Of a stretch of 45,780 nt of DNA, positions 34,464-42,881 are shown piece by piece. The translations under genes were made by a program, and so were the position numbers. The stretch's first letter is position 1. Each line of letters begins with the position of its first letter. The notes below the pieces were generated by a model that was given only the letters and a program-made list of their open reading frames with translations, did not search any database and was not told the DNA's origin. The stretch is from an uncultured Prochlorococcus sp. (lineage in GTDB: Bacteria > Cyanobacteriota > Cyanobacteriia > PCC-6307 > Cyanobiaceae), in assembly GCA_902591865.1 (NCBI GenBank), contig CACJCK010000009.1:1-45780 (forward strand), read 5' to 3'.

Positions 34464-35195
34464 CTAAATTTTATTCATCCAGCTAATCCATTCGGCTGAT
34501 ATCTCTTTGGGACAAACAGCCTCGCATTCAAGATTATTACTGCATTGACCGAAGCCTTCAATAATCATTTGTTTTCTCATTTTTCTTGACCTTTCTTTTT
34601 TATCATTTATCCCTTGGGGGAGTTGTCCCAAATGAGCAAGTTTTGCAGCTACAAAAAGGCTTGAAGATGCATTTTTACACCCTGCAACACATGCTCCACA
34701 ACCTATACAGGTAGCAGTTTCAAAAGACGAAAATGCTTTTTCAGGACTTATTGGAATTAAATTAGCATCTGGTGCTTTACCAGTCTCAATAGAAAAATAC
34801 CCACCTGAAATAATTAATTTATCCAATGCATTTCTATCTACTGACAAGTCTTGGATAATTGGAAATGATTTTGCTTGCCATGGTTCAAGGATTATCAATG
34901 CATTATCTTTAAAGTTTCTCATATAAAGCTGACATGTAGTTGTTCCTCTTTTGGGTCCATGAGGTTGACCATTTATTAAAAAACCACAACTTCCACATAT
35001 CCCTTCTCTACAATCGTGATCAAAGGTAATAGGTCTTATATTTTTAGTTATTAATTCTTCATTTAATTGATCTAAGGCTTCGAGTAAAGATATTTTTATT
35101 GATACTTTTTCTAAACTAAATTCTTCATATATGCCTCTAGATTCATTACTAATTTGCCTCCAAACTTTAAATTTAATAGAAATAAAATCTTTCAT
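34464..35195 (-). CDS. sdhB: Succinate dehydrogenase iron-sulfur subunit
   Basis: A 243-residue subunit with all three cluster sites. The 2Fe-2S ligands lie in CREGICGSCGFLINGQPHGP and the later C of TTTCQL; the 4Fe-4S motif is CIGCGACVAGCKNA; and the 3Fe-4S region is CSNNLECEAVCPKEI. It passes electrons from SdhA to the membrane quinone site. The first four bases overlap sdhA (35192-35195). It is last in the sdhC-sdhA-sdhB operon on the minus strand. Confidence 0.94.
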   Translation of the reverse strand: MKDFISIKFKVWRQISNESRGIYEEFSLEKVSIKISLLEALDQLNEELITKNIRPITFDHDCREGICGSCGFLINGQPHGPKRGTTTCQLYMRNFKDNALIILEPWQAKSFPIIQDLSVDRNALDKLIISGGYFSIETGKAPDANLIPISPEKAFSSFETATCIGCGACVAGCKNASSSLFVAAKLAHLGQLPQGINDKKERSRKMRKQMIIEGFGQCSNNLECEAVCPKEISAEWISWMNKI

Positions 35196-37117
35196 TTATA
35201 GTTTCTTGTATTTAAATTAATCTTCTTGAATTTTAGTTGTTCAGAATATCTTGTATGAGAATTATTGTCAGAATTAAATTTCCAAACTGCTATGTGCGAG
35301 AAAAGTTTATCATTTCTCTTCGCTTCTCCTTCTTTAGTTTGATATTCCTCTCTGAAATGGGCTCCACATGATTCCTCCCTTTCAATAGCATCTTTTATCA
35401 TCAGTATTGAGAGTTCAATAAAGTCTTCTAGCCTTAGGGCCTTTTCAAGCTCAACATTCAAACCAGAATTTGTTTCAGGTATTTTTAAATTGGATTTAAA
35501 ATTTTTCCTTAAAATTTCTACTTCTTCAAGAGCAGATTTTAGTTCATCTCTATTTCTACTAATACCGCATTTTGACATCATTATTTCCCCTAGTTCTCTA
35601 TGGAAATAGTCAACAGATTTATCGCCTTTTATTCTTAGTAAAGCTTTTATTTTTTTATCTACGTAATTTAAAGCTTCTTTACAAGCTTCATCAATTTTTC
35701 TGTTATCTATTTCCGTATTATTGGCTAGCCAAGATGTGACAGTTTTTGGTGATATAAAATATCCATCACATAAGCATTGCAATAAAGCATTTGCTCCTAG
35801 CCGATTAGCACCATGCACCGAATAGTTTGCCTCTCCTAAAACGAAAAGGCCTCCTATGTTGCTCATTAAATTGTAATCGACCCATAATCCACCCATTGTG
35901 TAGTGTGGGGCTGGATAAATCTTCATAGGCACTTTTGTTGGATCTTCCCCAACAATTCGTTCATACATTTCTAATAAATTTCCATATTTAGCATTTATTA
36001 CCTTTAATCCATCTTTTTTTATTGAGTCTTTTAAGTCAAGATATACTCCTTTACCTCCAAAACCAATGCCAAAACCTTTTTCACACATCTCTTTTGCTCT
36101 TCTAGAGGCGACATCTCTAGGGACTAAATTCCCATATTTGGGATATTGTCTTTCCAGAAAATAGTCTCTTGCATATTCTGGAATATTTTCAGGATCATCT
36201 TTGGAATTAATTTTTCTTGGCAACCAAATCCTTCCATCATTTCTTAAACTTTCGCTCATTAAAGTTAATTTACTTTGATAAATACCTCCAGGAGGGATAC
36301 ATGTTGGATGTATTTGAGTAAAACAAGGATTTGCAAAATTTGCTCCCCTTTTGTGTGCTCTCCAAATTGCAGTGGCATTTGATTTTAGTGAATTTGTTGA
36401 TAAGTAGTAGACGTTGCTATATCCACCAGTTGCTAAAACAACACAATGTGCTCTATAAGTCTCTAAATAACCATTAATTAAATTTCTTGCGATTACTCCT
36501 CTCGCAACATCATTAACAATTACTAAATCAAGTACATCTCTTTTTGTAAAAAGTTCAATATTCCCAAGATTCACTTGTCGCAATAAGGATTGGTAAGCTC
36601 CATAGAGTAACTGTTGTCCTGTTTGACCACGGGCGTAGAAAGTTCTGCTCACTACAGCTCCTCCAAATCTTCGAGTAGCAAGGGTTCCATCATATTCACG
36701 AGCAAAAGGTACCCCTTGTGAGACACACTGATCAATTATCGAACTACTTAATTCAGAAAGACGTTGGCAACTTGCTTCTCTCGCTCTAAAATCACCTCCA
36801 AGGACGGTGTCTTTAAATAATTGATCTATAACAACTTTATTTTTTTTATCTGATAATGATCTTGCCGCATTTATACCTCCTTGGGCTGATACTGAGTGAG
36901 CTCTCCTGGGACTATCATGATAAGTAAGCAATTTAATCTTAAATCCTTCCTCAGCGAGAGTAGCTGCTGCAGAACTTCCTGATAAGCCGCATCCTACAAT
37001 AATAATTTCGAATTTATTTTTCTTTTCAGGAGTAAGATTTGATAGGTTCTTAACTGTTTTTTGCCACCCTCCTTCCACTTCTCCAGTTGGTAAATTTGGA
37101 TTAGTAAAGTTGTTCAT
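35192..37117 (-). CDS. sdhA: Succinate dehydrogenase flavoprotein subunit
   Basis: 641 residues. The FAD dinucleotide site is FEIIIVGCGLSGSSAAATLAEEG; the covalent-flavin His is in RRAHSVSAQGGINAA. Substrate-site segments include HPTCIPPGG and GLFVLGEANYSVHGANRLGANALLQ. The C-terminal capping part HREELG-type stretch (HFREEYQTKEGEA) is family-like. The form is the longer SdhA that occurs with single-polypeptide cytochrome b558 membrane subunits. It links carbon metabolism to the plastoquinone pool. It starts 4 bp after sdhC and overlaps sdhB. Confidence 0.95.
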   Translation of the reverse strand: MNNFTNPNLPTGEVEGGWQKTVKNLSNLTPEKKNKFEIIIVGCGLSGSSAAATLAEEGFKIKLLTYHDSPRRAHSVSAQGGINAARSLSDKKNKVVIDQLFKDTVLGGDFRAREASCQRLSELSSSIIDQCVSQGVPFAREYDGTLATRRFGGAVVSRTFYARGQTGQQLLYGAYQSLLRQVNLGNIELFTKRDVLDLVIVNDVARGVIARNLINGYLETYRAHCVVLATGGYSNVYYLSTNSLKSNATAIWRAHKRGANFANPCFTQIHPTCIPPGGIYQSKLTLMSESLRNDGRIWLPRKINSKDDPENIPEYARDYFLERQYPKYGNLVPRDVASRRAKEMCEKGFGIGFGGKGVYLDLKDSIKKDGLKVINAKYGNLLEMYERIVGEDPTKVPMKIYPAPHYTMGGLWVDYNLMSNIGGLFVLGEANYSVHGANRLGANALLQCLCDGYFISPKTVTSWLANNTEIDNRKIDEACKEALNYVDKKIKALLRIKGDKSVDYFHRELGEIMMSKCGISRNRDELKSALEEVEILRKNFKSNLKIPETNSGLNVELEKALRLEDFIELSILMIKDAIEREESCGAHFREEYQTKEGEAKRNDKLFSHIAVWKFNSDNNSHTRYSEQLKFKKINLNTRNYK

Positions 37118-37121
37118 GTTA

Positions 37122-37739
37122 TTACCTAAATCTTAAGTAAAAAGTCATTACTAGATAAGAAATCCCAATAAATGTAGATATAAATCTACTTATGTATCTT
37201 ATATTTAACGAATTACTTTGATTTAGGATACCTAAACTTCTATGACCTGATTCTATACCTTGTACCATATGAAAAAAAAGTGAGACAGACGCTAAAGAAT
37301 AAAGAACTAAAATATGACCACCTTCTAATTTATTTTTTAGAAAAGTTAACTCCAAGTTATCGATTGGTCTAGGGAATCTCAATTGCAATATATGAATTAT
37401 TAAAAAAGAAGCCAATATTATCCCTGTTAAAGGTTGAATTTTAGATGCAAGTACTCCTAGATAATCATTTCTCCTAGTCTTTATTATTGCTTTATTACCA
37501 CTTGATCTATTTTTTAGAACTTTTTTTAAAGTTAGAAAAATATGAATTAAAAATGTTGAAGCAAGTACTATTTCAAAATAAGGCAAAAATATATTTGAAT
37601 GTAAATTAGACGCGTATGTTTCAAAATTATCAGGATTAATTCCAGCAAAAAAAATCCCGGCAAGGTGTACCGCAATAAAAAAAACTAAAACTAATCCACT
37701 GTAGGATTCAAATTTTTGTGTAAAAGTTTCAATGTCCAA
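37122..37739 (-). CDS. sdhC: Succinate dehydrogenase cytochrome b558-type subunit
   Basis: 205 residues with five likely membrane helices and conserved His residues for two b hemes (VHLAGIFF, HIFLTLKKV, HILQLRF, GGHILVLYSL, FFHMVQGIESGH). This fits the single-subunit diheme anchor of the Bacillus-like b558 family, which matches the SdhA type next to it. It is the first gene of the operon; 398 bp of non-coding sequence precede it. Confidence 0.85.
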   Translation of the reverse strand: MDIETFTQKFESYSGLVLVFFIAVHLAGIFFAGINPDNFETYASNLHSNIFLPYFEIVLASTFLIHIFLTLKKVLKNRSSGNKAIIKTRRNDYLGVLASKIQPLTGIILASFLIIHILQLRFPRPIDNLELTFLKNKLEGGHILVLYSLASVSLFFHMVQGIESGHRSLGILNQSNSLNIRYISRFISTFIGISYLVMTFYLRFR

Positions 37740-38137
37740 AAAATAAAAAAATATTTTTTATAAGTCTTATTCTAATCCAACATTGAAAATATTTAGGAAA
37801 TCTCAGAATATAAAAATTATTTCATTGAGAATTTCTTATCATAATATGGGCTAGACATCCACCAAAGTTATTTAAAGCTATAGAAATCCTCGCCCATTCC
37901 TTTAACGCAAAATTTTAAGAATAGTCAGCAGTCAATCTCTGCGAAAGGATTCCAACCTGCGAGCTAGTGCTCCCAAAACAATGCACATCATACTAGCATC
38001 ACCAGGTTTCTGCGCTATGACTATTTTTTTGCTTACTTCTGCGAAGTTTGTCATGACAAATTAAGCAATATTTTTCCGCAATTTGTCCGCAATTCTTTCT
38101 TTATTTAAATTCTTAGAAATAAATAGATTTAAAATTA
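37740..38137. other. Gap holding a tRNA-Pro relic and integrase-side repeats
   Basis: No protein gene. The middle carries a decayed tRNA-Pro sequence (37941-38020, own entry). Next to it come TTTGTC-type repeats: the 14-bp palindrome TTTGTCATGACAAA at 38047-38060, then TTCCGCAA and GTCCGCAA repeated 11 bp apart (38074-38092). These match in order and kind the region before the integrase gene at 40650, so it looks like the end of an older copy of the same element. Confidence 0.65.
37941..38020 (-). pseudogene. Decayed tRNA-Pro (TGG) copy
   Basis: On the minus strand, 37941-37978 matches the tRNA-Pro 3' half at 40483-40520 with about four differences in 38 bases, including the anticodon loop TTTTGGGA and the T-arm (CGCAGGTT.GAATCCT). 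A D-arm-like TAGCGCAGAAACCTGG is also recognisable at 38002-38017. The acceptor stem and CCA are lost and there are insertions near the anticodon stem, so it cannot be a working tRNA. Confidence 0.65.
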
Positions 38138-39280
38138 TTAAATATCAAATTGCTTTATTTTATTTTCAGAAATTTCTTCAGATAATGAAAGACTTGTTTT
38201 TTTAGCAGTCAATTCTGCAAATTGCTCTCCTTTTTTAATAGTCGTTTTCAATTTATTATGAGCTTCATTATAAATCGAGGCTGTTTGTTTTATTTTTAAA
38301 CCAATATCATTAAATCTCTTTAAAAAAGCTTCTAAAGCATTATTTAATTCTCCTGCTTTGTTTGATGCTTCTTGAATACCCCTTGTTAAATTTGCTTGTT
38401 CAATATTCATAGAAAGATTTTGTAAAATGGCAAGGAAACTTGTTGGGAAAGTGAGAATTATTTTTTTTTCAAAAGCATATTCTAATAATTTTTCATCATG
38501 AGCTAATGCCATTGCCAATGCACCTTCAATTGGAATGAACATAATTACACCATCTAATACGACTCCTTTATTAGTCTTATTATTTGAATATTTCTTTTTA
38601 GAAAGCTCATTAATATGTCCTTGAACTTTTTTAACATGATTATCTAAAGCCAATTTATAAGTCCGTTCATCCCTCGCTTTTAAAGCATCCTGATAACTAT
38701 CGAGAGGAGCTTTGGAATCAATAATAAATAATCTTTCACCAGGAATTGTTATTACACAATCGGGCCTATAAGTCCCATCATTTGTTTTTAATGTTACCTG
38801 CTCATCAAAATCACAATACCTATTAAGACCTACATATTCCATAGTTCTTTTAAGTGTCACCTCCCCCCACTTTCCTTTTATGTTTGGATTGCGTAAAGCA
38901 TTCGCTAATTCTTTAGCGGCACTTTCAACATCCTCATTCTTTGTCTTCAAATCTTTAGTAGTGGTAGACAAGACCGATAATTTTTCTCTCGATTCATCGT
39001 TAAGAGTTTTTACTTGTTTGGCTAACTTATCTACTTGTTGGTTGAAAGGTTCAGAAACATTTGCTTTTGTTGCTTTTATTAATTCCTCCCTTGATTCTTT
39101 AAGCATTCTTGAACTTAAGATTTCAAATTGTGTTTTCAAATCATTTTCAAGTTTTTCTTGAGATTTTAACTTGATATTCAATTCGGTTTCTCTATTTGTT
39201 TTCCAGAAAGATTTAGTCAAAAAGAAACCAGCAAATATTCCCGAAAATACCCCAGTTAAAAAAAGTAAAAAACTATTCAT
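38138..39280 (-). CDS. rmuC: DNA recombination protein RmuC
   Basis: A 380-residue RmuC-family protein. An N-terminal membrane anchor (FLLFLTGVFSGIFAGFF) precedes a coiled coil (about 30-130). The conserved nuclease-like core is NPNIKGKWGEVTLKRTMEYVGL, YRPDCVITIPGERLFIIDSKAPLDSYQDAL and GVIMFIPIEGALAMAL. A second coiled coil ends the protein. RmuC limits inversions at short inverted repeats; biochemistry is limited. It lies between two tRNA-Pro relics, downstream of two dead genes on the same strand, and is itself intact. Confidence 0.92.
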   Translation of the reverse strand: MNSFLLFLTGVFSGIFAGFFLTKSFWKTNRETELNIKLKSQEKLENDLKTQFEILSSRMLKESREELIKATKANVSEPFNQQVDKLAKQVKTLNDESREKLSVLSTTTKDLKTKNEDVESAAKELANALRNPNIKGKWGEVTLKRTMEYVGLNRYCDFDEQVTLKTNDGTYRPDCVITIPGERLFIIDSKAPLDSYQDALKARDERTYKLALDNHVKKVQGHINELSKKKYSNNKTNKGVVLDGVIMFIPIEGALAMALAHDEKLLEYAFEKKIILTFPTSFLAILQNLSMNIEQANLTRGIQEASNKAGELNNALEAFLKRFNDIGLKIKQTASIYNEAHNKLKTTIKKGEQFAELTAKKTSLSLSEEISENKIKQFDI

Positions 39281-39373
39281 CCTTTGCCTAAATTTATTTT
39301 TTTAAATTTTAAATAATCTGTAGAAATTTAACCATAATATTTTTCCCTTTCTTTTTTCAAAAATTTAAAAAAT

Positions 39374-39784
39374 CTAATTATCAGAATTAGATAATTTATT
39401 AAAGACTTTTTGTTGTAAATTTAAATCTTCAAGGAATGTTGTTATTAACTGAGACAGTTTTTTATTATTACAGTTACGAAGTTCCTTACTTCATTAGATC
39501 CAATAATAGGATTAATATTTTTTTTGGAAATACTTAACATTTGTTTTGCATTTTTTTTTTGGACAAGATAGCTTTGCTTTTTTAAGTTAAGGTTTCAATA
39601 GTTCTGATATTTTCTTTAGTGATGATGCTTCATCTAGTCTTTTTTTGTGAAAAGACTTTGTCTATCTAGAATCATAGTTCCATTTTGAAATTTCTTTTAG
39701 ATTCTGGATATTCAAATATTGCACTTCACAGAAAAATAAAAGAGATTGAGTGCATTTTTTCTCACCTTCCGAAACCACCCTCAT
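39374..39784 (-). pseudogene. Broken gene B (soluble protein)
   Basis: From ATG 39784 the minus strand reads MRVVSEGEKKCTQSLLFFCE, then a coherent 40-residue start until TAG at 39662-39664. The same frame continues (TKSFHKKRLDEASSLKKISELLKP) to a TAA at 39587-39589. Two frame changes later it ends with SQLITTFLEDLNLQQKVFNKLSNSDN and a stop at 39374-39376. Reconstructed length is about 130 residues. Family unknown. It begins 23 bp after pseudogene A ends, so the two once formed an operon upstream of rmuC. Confidence 0.7.
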
Positions 39785-39807
39785 TTTGTCGTTTATTTAT
39801 AGTTGCT

Positions 39808-40334
39808 CTATAACTCGTTGAAATAGATTTTTTTTCTCCTTTTAATTATTGGATATTTACCTCTTAAATAGTTATTTAGTATCTTCCATTCGATATCTTT
39901 CTTTTCTGCAGTATGTAAGTACATTGGTAGTCTTAAGAATTTATCTATGCCATAATCGATTTCACTATATTTCATTTTTTCGTAGGCTTAGTGCAGAGCT
40001 TTAAAAGCCATTTCCCAATTTTCATTTTTTTTATGTTCTACAGCCTCGGTTAAATTTTTTGTGGGTCTTTACCTTTGTTATTACTTTCAAGAAAAGACTT
40101 AAATAATATTTCTAAATTCGTTCTGATAGGTATCCGTTATTTTTGGGATTAATTGTTTTATTAATAGTTTTTGTTTAAAGATCTTTATCTCAAGTCTTTA
40201 ATTTTCCTTTATAAGAACTATTTTGGACTTCAGATATTTGCGAATTTTTAGGTGAAGAGTCTCTACTGATTTGCTTATACCTCAGATTTAAAAAAATAAA
40301 GATAACTATAACTACGAAAAAATACGGGTTTCAA
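39808..40334 (-). pseudogene. Broken gene A (membrane-anchored protein)
   Basis: A probable TTG start at 40334 leads to a membrane helix (FFVVIVIFIFLNL), after a one-base slip in a run of six A on the plus strand (40317-40322). A polar linker follows (RYKQISRDSSPKNSQISEVQ), then two in-frame stops including TGA at 40190-40192. After two further frame changes (one in the T run 40055-40060) comes a helical domain: NLTEAVEHKKNENWEMAFKA, then TAA at 39988-39990, and AYEKMKYSEIDYGIDKFLRL to a final stop at 39808. About 175 residues if repaired. Family unknown. Confidence 0.72.
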
Positions 40335-40473
40335 TGATATTTCAGTGAAATTAAGCTAGCTAATTAAAAACTCATAATACGAGTTTGTCAGCAATTAGTC
40401 CGCGGTTGCTGAGGAAAGATTTTCTAACAAAAAAGCGAGTCTGGGTAACTCGCTGGTATGAATTGGTTTTAAA

Positions 40474-40527
40474 TGGTCGGGGGCGATAGGATTCGAACCT
40501 GCGACCTAGTGCTCCCAAAGCACTTAA
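40474..40527 (-). pseudogene. tRNA-Pro (TGG) 3' half, probable attachment site
   Basis: On the minus strand the sequence carries an intact anticodon arm (AGTGC-TTTGGGA-GCACT), the T-arm (GCAGG-TTCGAAT-CCTAT), the 3' acceptor strand GCCCCCG, discriminator A and encoded CCA. The matching 5' acceptor strand CGGGGGC and normal D-arm are missing: beyond the anticodon stem the sequence diverges. It is therefore a truncated tRNA-Pro, the usual footprint of tRNA-directed integration. The integrase starts 123 bp away. Confidence 0.75.
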
Positions 40528-40611
40528 CAAGCCCAGTTGGGCACTATGTCTACAGACCATAACTAAATAGTTGCGGGGTATTGCAGGATTTGACATGACA
40601 AACTAGAATAT

Positions 40612-40632
40612 ATTTGTCGGCGATTTGTCGGC
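40612..40632 (+). repeat. Two direct repeats ATTTGTCGGC, 11 bp apart
   Basis: ATTTGTCGGC occurs at 40612-40621 and 40623-40632, just before the integrase start. Related pairs occur at 38074-38092 and 40384-40403 (TTGTCAGCAATTAGTCCGC). The regular helical-turn spacing suits protein binding, for example integrase arm-type sites or an autoregulatory operator. Confidence 0.6.
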
Positions 40633-40649
40633 TAATTGAAATATTTGTT

Positions 40650-41897
40650 ATGGGAAAATCATTTTTTACAGCCAACTGGGAAACAGAATTTAAAGAAGAT
40701 GTCAGGCACATTCAAAAAGGTTCTGGACTAACTGTTAGTAGTAATAGGCAAGGGAATATAGAAGTTAAATACCGCAAGAATGGTACTAGCCAGACAACAA
40801 CTATTCCTTTTAGTTGGTCAAAAGAAACTAAGGGAGATGCTTATACAAGAATTAGAAATATTTATAAATTTATTGCTGAAGGGCATAGTCTTAAAGCTGC
40901 TGCTGATTTAGCTCAAGGCAAAGCACCAAAGAAGGGAAAAGATTGGGCATATATATTGAAAAACTTTAAATATCAAAAATTGAATTTTGGTAAGGCAACA
41001 ACAGAAGCCACCTTCAATAAGCAATACAAACCAGCTTGTGAAATGGCTGTTGAATTAATGGGTAGTAAAACTCCACCTATGAACCCTGCTGATCTAATTG
41101 ATATGTGTGTAAAAGATTGGACTGCTGGTAGTAGAACCAGGCAAATGAGAGCTAGAGCAATAAAACAATTCCTTACCCATGCAGTTACTAGAGAAGGTAT
41201 TGCAGATATATGGAATCCACCAACCGACTTAAAGCCACATATTGGAGAAGCTAAACCACAAGAGAAAATCAATAGAGAAGGAGATCATTTTGAAGATGAC
41301 CAACAAATTATAAATTTCTTAGAAACTTTGCCAATTAATAGTTCTTTCCAGAGAGATGCCGAAGCTGCTGAAAAATGGTTAAACGCATTTAGATTAATGG
41401 CTGAACTAGGTTTAAGACCTATTGAAGTTGGTTATTTAAAAGTAAAGAAAGACCCAGTAACTAAGGATTTTTATTGGTGGTGTGAATACAGGAAAAAGAG
41501 TGGCGGTGGTATTACTGAACCTAGAAGAGTTGAACCATTACCACTAATAGATGATGAAGGAAAAGAACAAGAATGGAATTTAATTAATAGGTTCAAAACC
41601 AATACTTTACCTTTACCAGATCGAGTAGATGGAGAAGCCTGTAATACATATCTTCAGAGAAAAGAAAGTTGGAAAAGCCTTAAAAAGATGATGAAAGAAA
41701 CTCAGGGAATGAATATTGTTGCTTACAGTTTTAGACACTCTTATTCATTAAGAGCCCATGTTTTAGGGATTGATTCTGGTTCTGTTTCTATGAGCATGGG
41801 GCATACTCTGGAAGCTCATCACAGGGCTTATCCTTATGCTTCAAAAGCAAGTACTACTAACGCATTTAAAAGAGCTAGAGAAAGAGCCACGGCTTAA
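40650..41897 (+). CDS. Tyrosine recombinase (integrase)
   Basis: 415 residues from ATG 40650; a TTG at 40614 would add 12 residues that lie in the repeat region. The catalytic domain shows box I Arg256 in LGLRPIEVGYL, box II Arg362 in YSFRHSYSLR, Gly-His 384-385 and the nucleophile Tyr394 in HHRAYPY at the standard nine-residue distance from that His. The usual first His of HxxR is Tyr here (YSFR). An N-terminal SAM-like core-binding domain (about 110-210) and a basic start precede it. It lies beside a truncated tRNA-Pro and resembles integrases of tRNA-associated elements of Prochlorococcus (tycheposons). No inactivating change is seen. Confidence 0.9.
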   Translation: MGKSFFTANWETEFKEDVRHIQKGSGLTVSSNRQGNIEVKYRKNGTSQTTTIPFSWSKETKGDAYTRIRNIYKFIAEGHSLKAAADLAQGKAPKKGKDWAYILKNFKYQKLNFGKATTEATFNKQYKPACEMAVELMGSKTPPMNPADLIDMCVKDWTAGSRTRQMRARAIKQFLTHAVTREGIADIWNPPTDLKPHIGEAKPQEKINREGDHFEDDQQIINFLETLPINSSFQRDAEAAEKWLNAFRLMAELGLRPIEVGYLKVKKDPVTKDFYWWCEYRKKSGGGITEPRRVEPLPLIDDEGKEQEWNLINRFKTNTLPLPDRVDGEACNTYLQRKESWKSLKKMMKETQGMNIVAYSFRHSYSLRAHVLGIDSGSVSMSMGHTLEAHHRAYPYASKASTTNAFKRARERATA

Positions 41898-41918
41898 TAA
41901 TTGACAGTCGATCTACAA

Positions 41919-41941
41919 TAAGGGGTAATTAGCTCCTTTTT
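41919..41941 (+). terminator. Weak terminator after the integrase
   Basis: AGGGG (41919-41923) pairs with CTCCT (41931-41935), with one G-T pair and a 7-nt loop, then a T run. The stem is short, but the place, 22 bp after the integrase stop, is right. Confidence 0.5.
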
Positions 41942-42019
41942 TTATTTAGGAATTCAAAATAAATTAATTTTTCCTTTACAAATTCGAAGTAGGTTGAATA
42001 GTAACGCGCCCATTTTTTT

Positions 42020-42409
42020 ATGACTGATAGAGAAACAATTGAGTCAATGTTGTATGAGCTAGCTACGCCAGAAAAAATGGGCTCATTTTTTGTGAATAAC
42101 GCTACTTCAGATTTTCTATTTATAAGGCCTAGTGGGAATCCAATAAGTGCAAAGGGATTCGAGGAAATGATGAGTTCTGGCGATGTGGTTCAGGAAAAAG
42201 CGGAAATTACAAAAATTCATAAGTTTGAATTTCTCTCTGCTGATGTAGCAATGTGTGTTTTTACACTTGGGGCGAAATTCTCTTACAAAGGAACACCAAA
42301 TGATGATCTGCCAACTGTCACCTCCATCTTCAAAAAGATTGATGGTATTTGGAAAATCCATTGGATGCAAAGATCTACAGGAGATTCAGATTTGTCATTA
42401 TGGGATTAG
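42020..42409 (+). CDS. SnoaL/NTF2-like protein
   Basis: 129 residues with the cone-shaped NTF2 fold pattern: an N-terminal helix (ETIESMLYELATPEKM), strands with FLFIRPSGNPISAKGFEEMM, then HKFEFLSADVAMCVFTLGAKFSY and the closing VTSIFKKIDGIWKIHWMQRS. This fits DUF4440/SnoaL-type proteins, which bind or convert small molecules; no catalytic residues can be assigned. No signal peptide. It is 13 bp upstream of the pentapeptide gene. Confidence 0.75.
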   Translation: MTDRETIESMLYELATPEKMGSFFVNNATSDFLFIRPSGNPISAKGFEEMMSSGDVVQEKAEITKIHKFEFLSADVAMCVFTLGAKFSYKGTPNDDLPTVTSIFKKIDGIWKIHWMQRSTGDSDLSLWD

Positions 42410-42422
42410 CAGGTAAATATTA

Positions 42423-42881
42423 ATGAAAAAAGCATTAGCAATCGCAGGCGTACTTGCTCTTACAATTACACCAAAAGTATCTTTTGCTGATCATCTAGAG
42501 CCTAAAGAAAGTGAGATAAGACCAGGTGGGAACTTGGCTCATACAAACCTGTTTCGTGCCAGTCTGAGTGGTGCCGACCTGAGTGATGCCAACCTGAGTT
42601 TTATAAACCTTAGAAGTGCCGACCTGAGTGGTGCCAACCTTAGTGGTGCAAAGCTAAATGGCGCCAACCTAGCTATTTCCGACTTGATGGGTGTCGACTT
42701 GAGTGGTGCTGACCTCAGTGGTGCAATTCTGAAACGTGCCGACCTAGATAGTGCCAACCTGAGTGGTGCCGAGTTGAGTGGTGCCGACCTGAGAGATATT
42801 ACAGCAAGCAATATCAGCGGTTGTCCAATATCTTTACCAAGTGGATGGGTCTGCGAAAACAACTCTCTAATACAACCATGA
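42423..42881 (+). CDS. Secreted pentapeptide-repeat protein
   Basis: 152 residues. A signal peptide (KKALAIAGVLALTITPKVSFAD) is followed from about residue 38 by about 16 A(D/N)LSGA-type pentapeptides, which form a right-handed quadrilateral beta-helix. The end holds a possible disulfide pair (SGCPISLPSGWVC). The repeat DNA (42539-42800) is much richer in G and C than its surroundings (GTGCCGACCTGAGTGG and similar), so it may be a recent import or recently expanded. It probably sits in the periplasm or lumen; function unknown. The stop overlaps the next start (ATGA at 42878-42881). Confidence 0.88.
   Translation: MKKALAIAGVLALTITPKVSFADHLEPKESEIRPGGNLAHTNLFRASLSGADLSDANLSFINLRSADLSGANLSGAKLNGANLAISDLMGVDLSGADLSGAILKRADLDSANLSGAELSGADLRDITASNISGCPISLPSGWVCENNSLIQP

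Noticed and set aside
40372-40596. Open frame across the tRNA-Pro 3' half
   Set aside because: The residues come from the tRNA relic and repeats; no start context or family.
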